Assembly: GCA_025999935.1 (NCBI GenBank)
Contig: BNXY01000029.1
Span: 1 to 35,057, forward strand
Direction: 5' to 3'
Source: Bacteroidia bacterium
GTDB lineage: Bacteria; Bacteroidota; Bacteroidia; Bacteroidales; Azobacteroidaceae
DNA: 35,057 nt
The position numbers were made by a program, and so were the translations under genes. Shown piece after piece: positions 17,459 to 25,609 of this stretch; position 1 is the stretch's first letter; every line of letters starts with the position of its first letter. The notes below the pieces were generated by a model. It saw only the letters and a list, made by a program, of their open reading frames with translations, did not search any database and was not told the origin of the DNA.

Positions 17459-18463
17459 ATGAAGTCAAGAATTAGAAACGGGATAACAGCAAACCGTCCC
17501 CGGAGTAAACAGTTTGCAGGCAATAGGTCTGTTTTATCATCATTAAGTGAATGGCTATATAATAGTGTAGTAAAAGGCATTCCCGAATCAAAATCAACAA
17601 AAATAAAATGGAAAATAATTAATATAATATTAAAGTTTGCAGACCCTGTAGTTAATGTTTATATGGGACAGAAAAAAATAAAAATGTTATTATCACAAAA
17701 AACACCATATTTTTATGCCATCATTTCAACATATGATAGAGCATTGCCTCGCATTTGTGAATCAATCCAAAAGATTGACAAAAAACTGCTAATAATTGAT
17801 ATTGGAGCAAATATTGGGGATACAGCGTCATTGATTTCTGAAAAGGTTAGTGGTGCATCAATTTTGTGTATAGAAGGAGATAAAATATTCCTTCCGTTTT
17901 TGAATGATAATACAGCATTGATAAAAAATAATACTATTTTCATTGAACAGAAATATTGTGTTGATGTATTGGAGAATAACAAATTTGCCACTGAAACAAA
18001 AAATGGAACCGCACATTTATCAGTGTCAAATAATAATGAAATAGAAAATGTAGATACATTGGATAATATGGTTAATAACAATCATATTTTCCATAAAACT
18101 AATATTTTAAAAATAGATACGGACGGGTTTGAAATAACAGTCTTAAATGGTGCAAAAGATTTTTTAAAAGAAATACACCCGGTAATATTTTTTGAATTTA
18201 CACCAGAAGCCTATGTTTCAAATAATCAAAAACCAATGGATTTAATAAATTTGCTTGCATCATACGGATATGAAAAAGCATTATTTTATGACAATTTTGG
18301 AAATCCTGTAGGGATTTATAATTTTAGTGATACTGAAAATATAAAAAGGCTTATTAATCAAATAGATAATAAAAAAATATATTATTATGACATATTATGT
18401 ATTCACTATAACGACGAAAAATATTTAAGTATATTAAACAACGAATTATATTATTATAAATAA
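17459..18463 (+). CDS. FkbM-family SAM-dependent methyltransferase
   Basis: This 334-residue protein has a central class I methyltransferase domain of the FkbM type: IIDIGANIGDTASLISEKV is the SAM-binding motif I (about residues 105-125), ILCIEGDK is motif II, and ILKIDTDGFEITVLNGAKDFLKEIHPVIFFEF is the family-diagnostic motif. FkbM enzymes O-methylate sugars or polyketides, and in Bacteroidota they usually sit in glycan loci. Here the gene stands alone between ahpC and ahpF. Its DNA is clearly more AT-rich than both neighbours and uses many AAA, AAT and ATA codons, which suggests horizontal acquisition. The first 40 residues are basic and not part of the fold, so the true start could be later. 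Substrate unknown. Confidence 0.85.
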   Translation: MKSRIRNGITANRPRSKQFAGNRSVLSSLSEWLYNSVVKGIPESKSTKIKWKIINIILKFADPVVNVYMGQKKIKMLLSQKTPYFYAIISTYDRALPRICESIQKIDKKLLIIDIGANIGDTASLISEKVSGASILCIEGDKIFLPFLNDNTALIKNNTIFIEQKYCVDVLENNKFATETKNGTAHLSVSNNNEIENVDTLDNMVNNNHIFHKTNILKIDTDGFEITVLNGAKDFLKEIHPVIFFEFTPEAYVSNNQKPMDLINLLASYGYEKALFYDNFGNPVGIYNFSDTENIKRLINQIDNKKIYYYDILCIHYNDEKYLSILNNELYYYK

Positions 18464-18535
18464 AATATGTGAAGCAGAAAAACTACTTTGATACGCTCTG
18501 TTGTCATAGAACATATCTATTACCACATAAATATT

Positions 18536-18553
18536 ATCAGTTTGATTTATATT
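18536..18553 (+). promoter_or_regulatory. Second copy of the ahpC upstream element, at ahpF
   Basis: ATCAGTTTGATTTATATT is identical to 16529-16546 and has the same 29-base distance to the -7 box. It allows ahpF to respond with ahpC despite the intervening gene. Confidence 0.7.
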
Positions 18554-18564
18554 TCTAAAGACCT

Positions 18565-18572
18565 TATCTTTG
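18565..18572 (+). promoter_or_regulatory. ahpF promoter, -7 box TATCTTTG
   Basis: A perfect -7 consensus 15 bases before the ATG at 18588. It excludes the in-frame TTG at 18570, which lies inside the box, as start codon. Confidence 0.7.
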
Positions 18573-18587
18573 TCAAAAAAAGAAATT

Positions 18588-20132
18588 ATGTTAGACTCAA
18601 CTTTAAAAGAACAATTAAAAACGATTTTTGCCGATTTACAGGCGAATTACGTATTGGATATTAGCGTTTCTTCGCAACACGAGAGCCGGACGGCATTAGT
18701 GGAGTTGTTAAACGATGTGGCCGATTCTTCCGACAAAATTACCTGCCGGATAAAAGATGGAGAGGCTTTGGAATTTTCGTTATTACAAAATGAATCAACT
18801 ACCGGAATTAAATTTCGGGGCGTTCCCAACGGACACGAATTTACCTCTTTATTGTTGGCCATTTTAAATGCCGACGGCAAGGGGAAAAATATTCCGGATG
18901 CCGTTATCTGCAATCGCATCAAGGCGTTAAAAGGAAATATCCACCTGACGACTTATGCCTCACTTACTTGTACCAATTGTCCGGATGTAGTGCAAGCCCT
19001 CAACTTAATGGCGTTGTTGAATGAAAATCTGACACACGAAATGGTCGATGGCGCTATTTATCAATCGGAAACGGATGCGTTGAAGATACAAGCCGTTCCC
19101 TCTGTCTTTGCCGACGGCAAATTGTTGCATGTAGGCAAAGCCAATTTGGGCGAGTTATTAAGTAAATTGGAAGCGCATTACGGCATGGATGCTAAAAAAA
19201 AAGAATCTTCCGTAAAGAATTACGATGTGGTGGTTATCGGAGGAGGACCCGCCGGAAGCGCTGCAGCCATTTATTCTGCCCGGAAAGGCTTGAATGTGGC
19301 TATCGTAGCCGAAAAAATCGGCGGACAGGTAAAGGAAACCGTTGGTATCGAAAACCTGATTTCCGTCCCTTACACTACCGGAGAAGAATTAGTCGGGAAC
19401 TTAAAAGCGCATATTCAGCAGTATTCCGTTGATTTATTGGAACATCGCAAGGTAGAAAGCATCGAAGTGAAGGACAAAGAGAAGATTATTTCGGTAGCCG
19501 GAGGCGAAAAAATCATAGCGACTGCCGTTATCCTTGCTACGGGAGCCGCTTGGCGCAAGTTGAATGTTCCCGGAGAAACGGAATATATCGGTCGCGGCGT
19601 TGCGTTTTGTCCGCATTGCGACGGGCCGTTTTACAAAGGGAAACACGTGGCGGTCGTTGGCGGAGGAAATTCCGGAATTGAAGCGGCTATTGACCTTGCA
19701 GGCATCTGTTCCAAAGTAACTGTTTTTGAATTTTTGGATGAACTGAAAGCCGACCAAGTGTTGCAAGAAAAAGCAAAAAATCTGTCGAATGTCGAAATCT
19801 TTTTGTCGTCCCAGACCACTGAGGTTACAGGAAACGGAGAGAAAGTAACAGGAATCCGCGTTAAGAACCGCAAAACGGAAGAAGAGCGCATTGTCGAATT
19901 GGACGGAATTTTCGTTCAAATCGGATTGGTAGCCAACAGCGCCGCATTTAAGGAAACAGTCAATACGAACCGCTTTGGCGAAATCGAAATTGATGCGCAT
20001 TGCCGTACAAATCAGCCGGGTATTTATGCTGCGGGGGATGTTACGACTGTTCCTTATAAACAGATTATTATTGCTATGGGCGAAGGAGCAAAAGCCGCAT
20101 TAAGCGCTTTTGAAGACCGGATGAGAGGGTAA
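18588..20132 (+). CDS. ahpF: Alkyl hydroperoxide reductase subunit F
   Basis: AhpF, 514 residues, is the NADH-dependent flavoprotein that reduces AhpC. The N-terminal tandem thioredoxin-fold domain carries the redox pair C128/C131 (LTCTNCPD), next to C129/C132 of E. coli. The FAD domain begins YDVVVIGGGPAGSAAAIYSARKG, the second redox pair is C341/C344 in FCPHCDGPF, the NAD-binding motif is VAVVGGGNSGIEAAIDLAG, and the C-terminal FAD motif is GIYAAGDVTTVPYKQII. The start is the ATG 15 bases after its own promoter. It is followed by a repeat-type inverted structure and a bidirectional terminator. Confidence 0.96.
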   Translation: MLDSTLKEQLKTIFADLQANYVLDISVSSQHESRTALVELLNDVADSSDKITCRIKDGEALEFSLLQNESTTGIKFRGVPNGHEFTSLLLAILNADGKGKNIPDAVICNRIKALKGNIHLTTYASLTCTNCPDVVQALNLMALLNENLTHEMVDGAIYQSETDALKIQAVPSVFADGKLLHVGKANLGELLSKLEAHYGMDAKKKESSVKNYDVVVIGGGPAGSAAAIYSARKGLNVAIVAEKIGGQVKETVGIENLISVPYTTGEELVGNLKAHIQQYSVDLLEHRKVESIEVKDKEKIISVAGGEKIIATAVILATGAAWRKLNVPGETEYIGRGVAFCPHCDGPFYKGKHVAVVGGGNSGIEAAIDLAGICSKVTVFEFLDELKADQVLQEKAKNLSNVEIFLSSQTTEVTGNGEKVTGIRVKNRKTEEERIVELDGIFVQIGLVANSAAFKETVNTNRFGEIEIDAHCRTNQPGIYAAGDVTTVPYKQIIIAMGEGAKAALSAFEDRMRG

Positions 20133-20151
20133 AAATGAGCGTTGCTTAATG

Positions 20152-20264
20152 GAACGCGGATTACGCAGATAACGCGGATTATCGCAGATTTTTATTTCAC
20201 AGATATACATCTGATTAAAAAATATTATCCGCGTAAATCCGCGTTATCCGTGTCATCCGCGTTC
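20152..20264. repeat. Large imperfect inverted repeat of the 'ACGCGGAT' class
   Basis: The 29-base arms 20152-20180 and 20236-20264 are complementary with about four mismatches and contain the unit AACGCGGAT repeated. Such elements are interspersed in Bacteroidota intergenic regions. It could fold into a long hairpin protecting the ahpF mRNA 3' end. The 90-codon frame across it is not a gene. Confidence 0.7.
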
Positions 20265-20304
20265 AAAAAAAGGCGTTGCAAAATAAATCACAACGCCTTT
20301 TTTT
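20265..20304. terminator. Bidirectional terminator between ahpF and rpsA
   Basis: A perfect 14-bp stem (seven A plus GGCGTTG at 20265-20278, and CAACGCC plus seven T at 20291-20304) surrounds a 12-base loop. The A/T ends provide a T-run on either strand, so it serves both convergent genes. Confidence 0.85.
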
Positions 20305-20323
20305 ACAATTATTTGAAAGGAAA

Positions 20324-22387
20324 TTATTCTTCTTTGTTTCCTTCCATTTTTTCCTTCAATTCGGCTAATTCGGAAATATCACCCAAGGTGGTTTTTTCCA
20401 TCGCCGGTTGTTGAAGCACTTCTTCTTTTTCTTTCTTCGATTTCTTTACCGTTTTCTTTTCGGCAGGAGCAGATTCGCCGGAAGCTTCTTTATCTTTCTT
20501 TGCTTCAGCGCGTTGTTCATCTTCGAAGATGCGGCTGTGGGAAAGGATAATCCGTTTGGAATCTTTGTTGAATTCAATTACTTTGAAATTCAATTTTTCA
20601 TCCAATTGCGTTTGCGAACCGTCTTCTTTCACCAAGTGTTTCGGAGTTGCAAATCCTTCTACGCCATAAGGTAACGAGATTACTGCGCCTTTATCCAACA
20701 ATTCGATAACTATTCCTTCGTGAATCGAACCTACGGTAAATAAAGTTTCGAATACATCCCATGGATTTTCTTCCAATTGTTTGTGACCTAAGCTCAAACG
20801 GCGGTTTTCCTTGTCGATTTCCAATACTTGTACTTCGATTTCGGCGCCGATGGAAGTAAATTCGCTCGGATGTTTGATTTTCTTTGTCCAACTCAGGTCG
20901 GAAATGTGAATCAAACCTTCAACGCCTTCTTCGATTTCAACAAATACACCGAAGTTGGTAAAGTTGCGCACTTTAGCGGTATGTTTGCTGCCGATGGCAT
21001 ATTTAGTTTCGATATCTTCCCATGGATCAGATTTCAATTGCTTGATACCCAACGACATTTTGCGTTCGTCACGGTCTAATGTCAGGATGATAGCATCTAC
21101 TTCGTCGTTCACTTTCATGAAATCCTGAGCGCTTCTCAGGTGTTGTGTCCAGCTCATTTCGGATACGTGGATAAGACCTTCAACGCCCGGTGCGATTTCG
21201 ATAAATGCGCCGTAATCAGCCATAACCACTACTTTGCCTTTTACTATATCGCCTACTTTGAGGTTTTCGTCCAAAGCATCCCAAGGATGAGGAGTCAATT
21301 GTTTCAAGCCCAATGCGATTCTCTTTTTTTCGTCGTCGAAATCAAGGATAACCACATTGATTTTTTCGTCCAATTTTACTACTTCTTCCGGATGAGAAAC
21401 ACGTCCCCAGCTCAAATCGGTAATGTGAATCAAACCATCTACGCCGCCCAGGTCGATGAATACGCCGTAAGTCGTGATGTTTTTAACCACGCCTTCCAAT
21501 ACCTGGCCTTTTTCCAATTTAGCGATGATTTCTTTTTTCTGTTGTTCCAATTCAGCTTCAATAAGCGCTTTGTGGGAAACCACCACGTTTTTGAATTCCT
21601 GATTGATTTTAACCACTTTGAATTCCATGGTTTTATCCACAAATACATCGTAATCGCGAATCGGTTTAACGTCGATTTGAGAACCCGGCAAGAATGCTTC
21701 GATGCCGAATACATCTACAATCATACCGCCTTTGGTGCGGCATTTAACGTAACCTTTCACAATTTCGTCGCTTTCGAGAGCGGCGTTCACTCTATCCCAA
21801 GAGCGGGTTGCACGCGCTTTTTTGTGAGAAAGAATCAATTGTCCCTTTTTGTCTTCCTGGCTTTCGATATATACTTCCACTTCGTCGCCCACTTTCAGGT
21901 CGGGATTGTAGCGGAACTCAGCCATCGAAACTACGCCGTCGGATTTGTAACCGATATTGATTACTACTTCCCTTTTGTTCAAGGAAGTAACCGTACCGAT
22001 AACCACTTCGCGGTCATTGATTTTGCTTAATGATTGATCGTAAGTTTCAATCAGTTTTTCTTTACTTACGTCTCCGTAAGTTTCGCCTTTTTCGTAAGAT
22101 TCCCAGTCGAAATCTTCTTTAGGAGCTGCTTTAGCAGGTTTTTCAGCCGGCTTTTCTTCAGCAACAACGGGCGCTGCTTTTTCTTCTTTTACCTCTTCAA
22201 CCGGAGCGGCTGCAGGGATTTCTTCTTCTGCTACTTCCGTAGTTTCAGCTTTAACTTCCTCTACGGGAGTTGTTTCTTGTACTTCTTCTACGGGTTTTTC
22301 TTCTACCGCAGGAGCTTCAACAGACGCCGCAGTTTCTTGGATTTCTTCTGCGCTTACTGTTTCTTCGTTTTTTAGTTCTTCGCTCAT
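20324..22387 (-). CDS. rpsA: 30S ribosomal protein S1
   Basis: S1, 687 residues, helps bring mRNA to the 30S subunit. Six S1 (OB-fold) repeats are visible from about residue 125. The last four have the typical 'G.V.....GVFV.I..GVEGLIH.S..SW' form with LSLG.KQL...PW linkers (for example GVDGLIHITDLSWGRVSHP, GVEGLIHVSEMSW, GVEGLIHISDLSWTKKIKHP). The N-terminus carries an extra stretch of about 105 residues almost entirely of Glu, Ala, Pro, Val and Lys (EEKPVEEVQE-like units). The C-terminus is a lysine/glutamate tail. The acidic leader is known in several Bacteroidota S1 proteins but its job is unclear. It ends against the bidirectional terminator. Confidence 0.95.
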   Translation of the reverse strand: MSEELKNEETVSAEEIQETAASVEAPAVEEKPVEEVQETTPVEEVKAETTEVAEEEIPAAAPVEEVKEEKAAPVVAEEKPAEKPAKAAPKEDFDWESYEKGETYGDVSKEKLIETYDQSLSKINDREVVIGTVTSLNKREVVINIGYKSDGVVSMAEFRYNPDLKVGDEVEVYIESQEDKKGQLILSHKKARATRSWDRVNAALESDEIVKGYVKCRTKGGMIVDVFGIEAFLPGSQIDVKPIRDYDVFVDKTMEFKVVKINQEFKNVVVSHKALIEAELEQQKKEIIAKLEKGQVLEGVVKNITTYGVFIDLGGVDGLIHITDLSWGRVSHPEEVVKLDEKINVVILDFDDEKKRIALGLKQLTPHPWDALDENLKVGDIVKGKVVVMADYGAFIEIAPGVEGLIHVSEMSWTQHLRSAQDFMKVNDEVDAIILTLDRDERKMSLGIKQLKSDPWEDIETKYAIGSKHTAKVRNFTNFGVFVEIEEGVEGLIHISDLSWTKKIKHPSEFTSIGAEIEVQVLEIDKENRRLSLGHKQLEENPWDVFETLFTVGSIHEGIVIELLDKGAVISLPYGVEGFATPKHLVKEDGSQTQLDEKLNFKVIEFNKDSKRIILSHSRIFEDEQRAEAKKDKEASGESAPAEKKTVKKSKKEKEEVLQQPAMEKTTLGDISELAELKEKMEGNKEE

Positions 22388-22448
22388 GTTTGTTAATAAA
22401 GTTGTTAATTAGTAAGTTAGACTTTATATTGTCATAATAAAACGGGGG

Positions 22449-22456
22449 CAAAGTTA
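22449..22456 (-). promoter_or_regulatory. rpsA promoter, -7 box TAACTTTG
   Basis: The minus strand reads TAACTTTG 61 bases before the rpsA ATG, with a TTG about 19 bases upstream of it. The leader of about 55 nt has no evident structure. Confidence 0.65.
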
Positions 22457-22509
22457 CGATTTAAATCTTGATTATCAATGAATTTTGGTTGATTTTTCTA
22501 TGAATACCT

Positions 22510-22544
22510 GATGTTTTACCTAAATTATATTTAGCTAAAACATC
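22510..22544. repeat. 15-bp hairpin between the rpsA and metA promoters
   Basis: GATGTTTTACCTAAA (22510-22524) pairs with 22530-22544 with one mismatch around the loop TTATA. It lies upstream of both divergent promoters and has no T-run on either strand. The 338-base gap 22388-22725 otherwise holds the two promoters and a repeat fragment at 22575-22601. Confidence 0.55.
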
Positions 22545-22574
22545 CGATAACCATAAAAAATAATACACAAGACA

Positions 22575-22601
22575 GATTCCGAGCGTAGCGAGGAATGACG
22601 G
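22575..22601. repeat. Interspersed palindromic repeat fragment
   Basis: GATTCCGAGCGTAGCGAGGA followed by ATGACGG is the reverse orientation of the repeat type seen at 17190-17216 (GTCATTTCGAACGAAGTGAG...AATC). The two copies differ at several positions but share the CGTCATT and AATC ends. Confidence 0.5.
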
Positions 22602-22695
22602 CATTCTCCCGAAAATGAATGTATGTAATTCTAAAATGGGAAATTTGTCGTGCACCCGGGGTTATTTTGCATTTTGTTATTTATAAAAAAAATCC

Positions 22696-22703
22696 TATCT
22701 TTG
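22696..22703 (+). promoter_or_regulatory. metA promoter, -7 box TATCTTTG
   Basis: TATCTTTG with TTTG at 22673-22676 (19-base spacing) forms a full promoter. The transcript leader is only about 17 bases, too short for a SAM riboswitch. Confidence 0.72.
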
Positions 22704-22725
22704 CTGGCTCAAACAACAATCATAA

Positions 22726-23670
22726 ATGCCATTAAATATTCCTCATAATTTACCCGCCGTCGATATTCTCAAAGAGGAGAATATTTTTGTGATGGACGAT
22801 TTGCGCGCTGCAACACAGGACATTCGCCCATTGAGATTGGCCTTGCTGAATCTCATGCCCATGAAGATTGTTACGGAAACCGATTTCGTGCGCCTGCTTT
22901 CAAACAGTCCCCTTCAGGTGGAAGTGGATTTTTTGAAAATGAAAACGCACGACAGCAAACATACGCCTCAGGAACATTTATCTACCTTTTACAAGAATTT
23001 CGGAGACATCCGTAAAAACTATTACGATGGCATGATTATCACGGGCGCTCCCGTGGAATTGCTTGATTTTGAGGATGTCAACTATTGGGACGAATTGACG
23101 GAAATCTTCGACTGGGCGGCGAAGCACGTAACTTCTACTTTTTATATCTGCTGGGCGGCGCAAGCCGGGTTGCATCATTTTCACCGGGTTTCCAAATATA
23201 CTTTGGACAAGAAAAAATTCGGCGTGTTCAAACATACGTTGAACGACCCGAATATTCCTCTTTTCCGCGGATTCGACGATGCGTTTTATATTCCGCACAG
23301 CCGCCACACGGACATCAAGCGGGAAGAAATTCTTCAGGTTCCCGGCTTAAGCCTGCTTTCCGAATCGGACGATGCCGGCGTTTATATCGTTATGTCGCGG
23401 GGCGGGCGCGAGTTTTTTGTCACGGGACATTCGGAATATGCGCCCAATACGCTACACAACGAATACATCCGCGACCTCAACAAGGGATTGCCGATTGATA
23501 TTCCTTGCAATTACTACAAAAATGATATTCCCGATATCCACAATATTCAAGTGCATTGGCGCGCTCATGCCCATCTGTTGTTTAGAAACTGGTTAAATTA
23601 CTACGTTTACCAAGCTACGCCGTTTAATCCGGAAGAGATTGAATCATTGGGGAATATCGATATCCGATGA
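22726..23670 (+). CDS. metA: Homoserine O-acyltransferase (MetA)
   Basis: This 314-residue enzyme acylates homoserine at the first committed step of methionine synthesis. The catalytic triad is in place: C142 in TFYICWAAQAGLHH, and H235 and E237 in VTGHSEYAP. The start MPLNIPHNLPAVDILKEENIFVMDD is typical. Although historically named succinyltransferase, many MetA proteins use acetyl-CoA. The deciding residue near position 111 was not resolved here, so the acyl donor is left open. It overlaps the U32 gene by 4 bases (ATGA), making the two a translationally coupled operon. Confidence 0.94.
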   Translation: MPLNIPHNLPAVDILKEENIFVMDDLRAATQDIRPLRLALLNLMPMKIVTETDFVRLLSNSPLQVEVDFLKMKTHDSKHTPQEHLSTFYKNFGDIRKNYYDGMIITGAPVELLDFEDVNYWDELTEIFDWAAKHVTSTFYICWAAQAGLHHFHRVSKYTLDKKKFGVFKHTLNDPNIPLFRGFDDAFYIPHSRHTDIKREEILQVPGLSLLSESDDAGVYIVMSRGGREFFVTGHSEYAPNTLHNEYIRDLNKGLPIDIPCNYYKNDIPDIHNIQVHWRAHAHLLFRNWLNYYVYQATPFNPEEIESLGNIDIR

Positions 23671-25502
23671 AGCTGGCGCGAAAAATTGAATTATTGGCTC
23701 CTGCCGGAAACTTGGAAACGGGTGTCGAAGCCATTAACCATGGAGCCGATGCGGTTTATATTGGCGCTCCGCGATTCAGTGCGCGCGCGGCCGCCGGTAA
23801 TTCTATGGAAGACATTCGAAAATTAACGGAATATGCGCATACCTATTGGGCCAAAGTCTATGTAGCCCTCAACACGATTATTTATGATTCGGAATTTCCG
23901 GAAGTGGAAAAAATGATTGGCGAATTTTACGCCATGGGAGTGGATGCTTTGATTATTCAGGACATGGGTATTCTGAAACTTGATCTTCCTCCTATCCCAC
24001 TCCATGCCAGTACGCAATGCGACAATCGAAGTATCGAAAAAATTCAATTTCTGGAAGAAATAGGATTTTCGCAGGTGGTATTGGCGCGGGAACTTTCCTT
24101 AAACGAAATCCGGGACATGGCGCAGCAGACCCAAATGGCGATAGAGGTGTTTGTTCACGGCGCCTTGTGCGTATCTTGCAGCGGACAATGTTATATCAGC
24201 CAAGCGCTTACCGGGAGGAGCGCCAACCGCGGCGAATGCGCTCAATTCTGCCGGCTTCCTTATATTTTGCAGGATGCTTCTGGCGCTGTTTTAGCGAAAA
24301 ACAAACATTTGTTGTCCCTCAAAGATTTGAACTTGTCGGAGCATCTGGAAGAATTGTTGGATGCCGGCGTTACGTCCTTGAAAATCGAAGGTCGTCTGAA
24401 AGAGACTTCTTATGTAAAAAATACGACGGCTTATTACCGGCAAAAATTGGATGCTATTTTTGAAAAACGGCCTGAATACATCCGCGCCTCGTCAGGGGTA
24501 AGTACGCCTTTTTTTCTTCCCAATCCGGCCAAAAGTTTCAACCGGGGATTCACTTCCTATTTTCTTCACGGCAGAAATAAATCCGTGGCTTCTCCCGATA
24601 CGCCCAAATCGCAAGGGGAGCCGGTGGGGAATGTGAAAGATTTGAACCGGAATTATTTTACCATTTCCGGACAAAAAGCCATTCACAACGGCGACGGTCT
24701 TTGTTTTATCAACGAACGAAAAGAGTTGCAGGGATTCCGGGTAAACCGGGTGAATGGCAATCAGATTTTTCCGGCAGAAATGCCCTCGCTCATTTCCGGC
24801 ATTACGCTTTTCCGAAATTCCGACCATGAATTTGAGAAAACTTTATCCAAAAAATCGGCGGAAAGAAAAATTGGTTTGGACTTCGATTTGGAAGAAAACA
24901 ATTTCGGTTTCAGCCTGACCGCTACGGACGAAGATGCGTGCCGGACAACCGTTACCTTGCCTTTTTCCAAAGAACCGGCTCAAAAAGACACCAAAGAAAA
25001 CATCCGGCAGCAATTATCCAAATTGGGCAATACGCCTTTTGAACTGAATAAATTGACGATTTCATTATCCGGCAATTGGTTTATTCCTTCATCGGCATTG
25101 AGCGATTTGAAGCGGAAAAGTGTGGAACGATTATTGTCGGCAAGAAAAATATCTCGCTCGTCCTTGTCATTGCGGGTAAATAAAGGCCACCGCAAGGATT
25201 TCCCCCACGAAGAAAATTTGACTTATCTGGGCAATGTCGCCAACCAAAAAGCAACAACGTTTTATACCGATTGGGGCGTGAAAAACATTCAACCGGCGTT
25301 TGAAATACAAGCCCTTGAAAACGTTCCGCTTATGTTTACCAAACATTGTATCCTTTATCAGTTGGGTTATTGTAAGAAAGAAAAGGGCATCGACCGGGAT
25401 TTCAAGGAACCTTTGTATCTGCTTGCGGGAAAAAACCGGTTGCAATTGAAATTCGATTGCAGCAATTGTGAGATGCAAGTGATTCATTCCGCTCCACTTT
25501 GA
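23667..25502 (+). CDS. U32-family protein, RlhA-like (rRNA hydroxylation) candidate
   Basis: This 611-residue protein has an N-terminal U32 'peptidase' TIM-barrel-like domain starting IELLAPAGNLETGVEAINHGADAVYIG. Cysteines C168, C175, C191 and C195 (HGALCVSCSGQCYIS and NRGECAQFCRLPY) match the iron-sulfur cysteines of the family. The long C-terminal part with GRNK and beta-rich segments fits the two-domain U32/DUF3656 layout of E. coli RlhA, which hydroxylates C2501 of 23S rRNA with prephenate as source, rather than shorter TrhP (tRNA). Proteolytic activity is unlikely. It is co-transcribed with metA by a 4-base overlap, with no obvious functional link. Confidence 0.82.
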   Translation: MKLARKIELLAPAGNLETGVEAINHGADAVYIGAPRFSARAAAGNSMEDIRKLTEYAHTYWAKVYVALNTIIYDSEFPEVEKMIGEFYAMGVDALIIQDMGILKLDLPPIPLHASTQCDNRSIEKIQFLEEIGFSQVVLARELSLNEIRDMAQQTQMAIEVFVHGALCVSCSGQCYISQALTGRSANRGECAQFCRLPYILQDASGAVLAKNKHLLSLKDLNLSEHLEELLDAGVTSLKIEGRLKETSYVKNTTAYYRQKLDAIFEKRPEYIRASSGVSTPFFLPNPAKSFNRGFTSYFLHGRNKSVASPDTPKSQGEPVGNVKDLNRNYFTISGQKAIHNGDGLCFINERKELQGFRVNRVNGNQIFPAEMPSLISGITLFRNSDHEFEKTLSKKSAERKIGLDFDLEENNFGFSLTATDEDACRTTVTLPFSKEPAQKDTKENIRQQLSKLGNTPFELNKLTISLSGNWFIPSSALSDLKRKSVERLLSARKISRSSLSLRVNKGHRKDFPHEENLTYLGNVANQKATTFYTDWGVKNIQPAFEIQALENVPLMFTKHCILYQLGYCKKEKGIDRDFKEPLYLLAGKNRLQLKFDCSNCEMQVIHSAPL

Positions 25503-25560
25503 TTATGTGTTAGCCCTACATTATTTTTTCTCTCATCCCATTTTTTATTGAATAAATGTG

Positions 25561-25568
25561 TATCTTTG
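25561..25568 (+). promoter_or_regulatory. Promoter of the Uma2 gene, -7 box TATCTTTG
   Basis: A perfect -7 box 41 bases before the ATG. No clear -33. Confidence 0.6.
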
Positions 25569-25609
25569 TTCCGATTTCAAAAAAAAGTATTTGACAAAAT
25601 TACAGCCTT

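Noticed and set aside
20142..20414. 90-codon frame downstream of ahpF
   Set aside because: It is a translation of the ACGCGGAT inverted repeat and the bidirectional terminator, and runs into the 3' end of rpsA on the other strand.
21140..22030. Long antisense open frame (296 codons) opposite rpsA
   Set aside because: It is a shadow of the strongly biased S1 codons. The translation is aromatic-rich with no family resemblance, and it has no promoter. The same applies to the frame opposite gyrB at 4321-5187.
22604..22725. Possible SAM riboswitch upstream of metA
   Set aside because: The predicted transcript starts about 17 bases before the ATG, and no conserved SAM-II or S-box pattern was visible.
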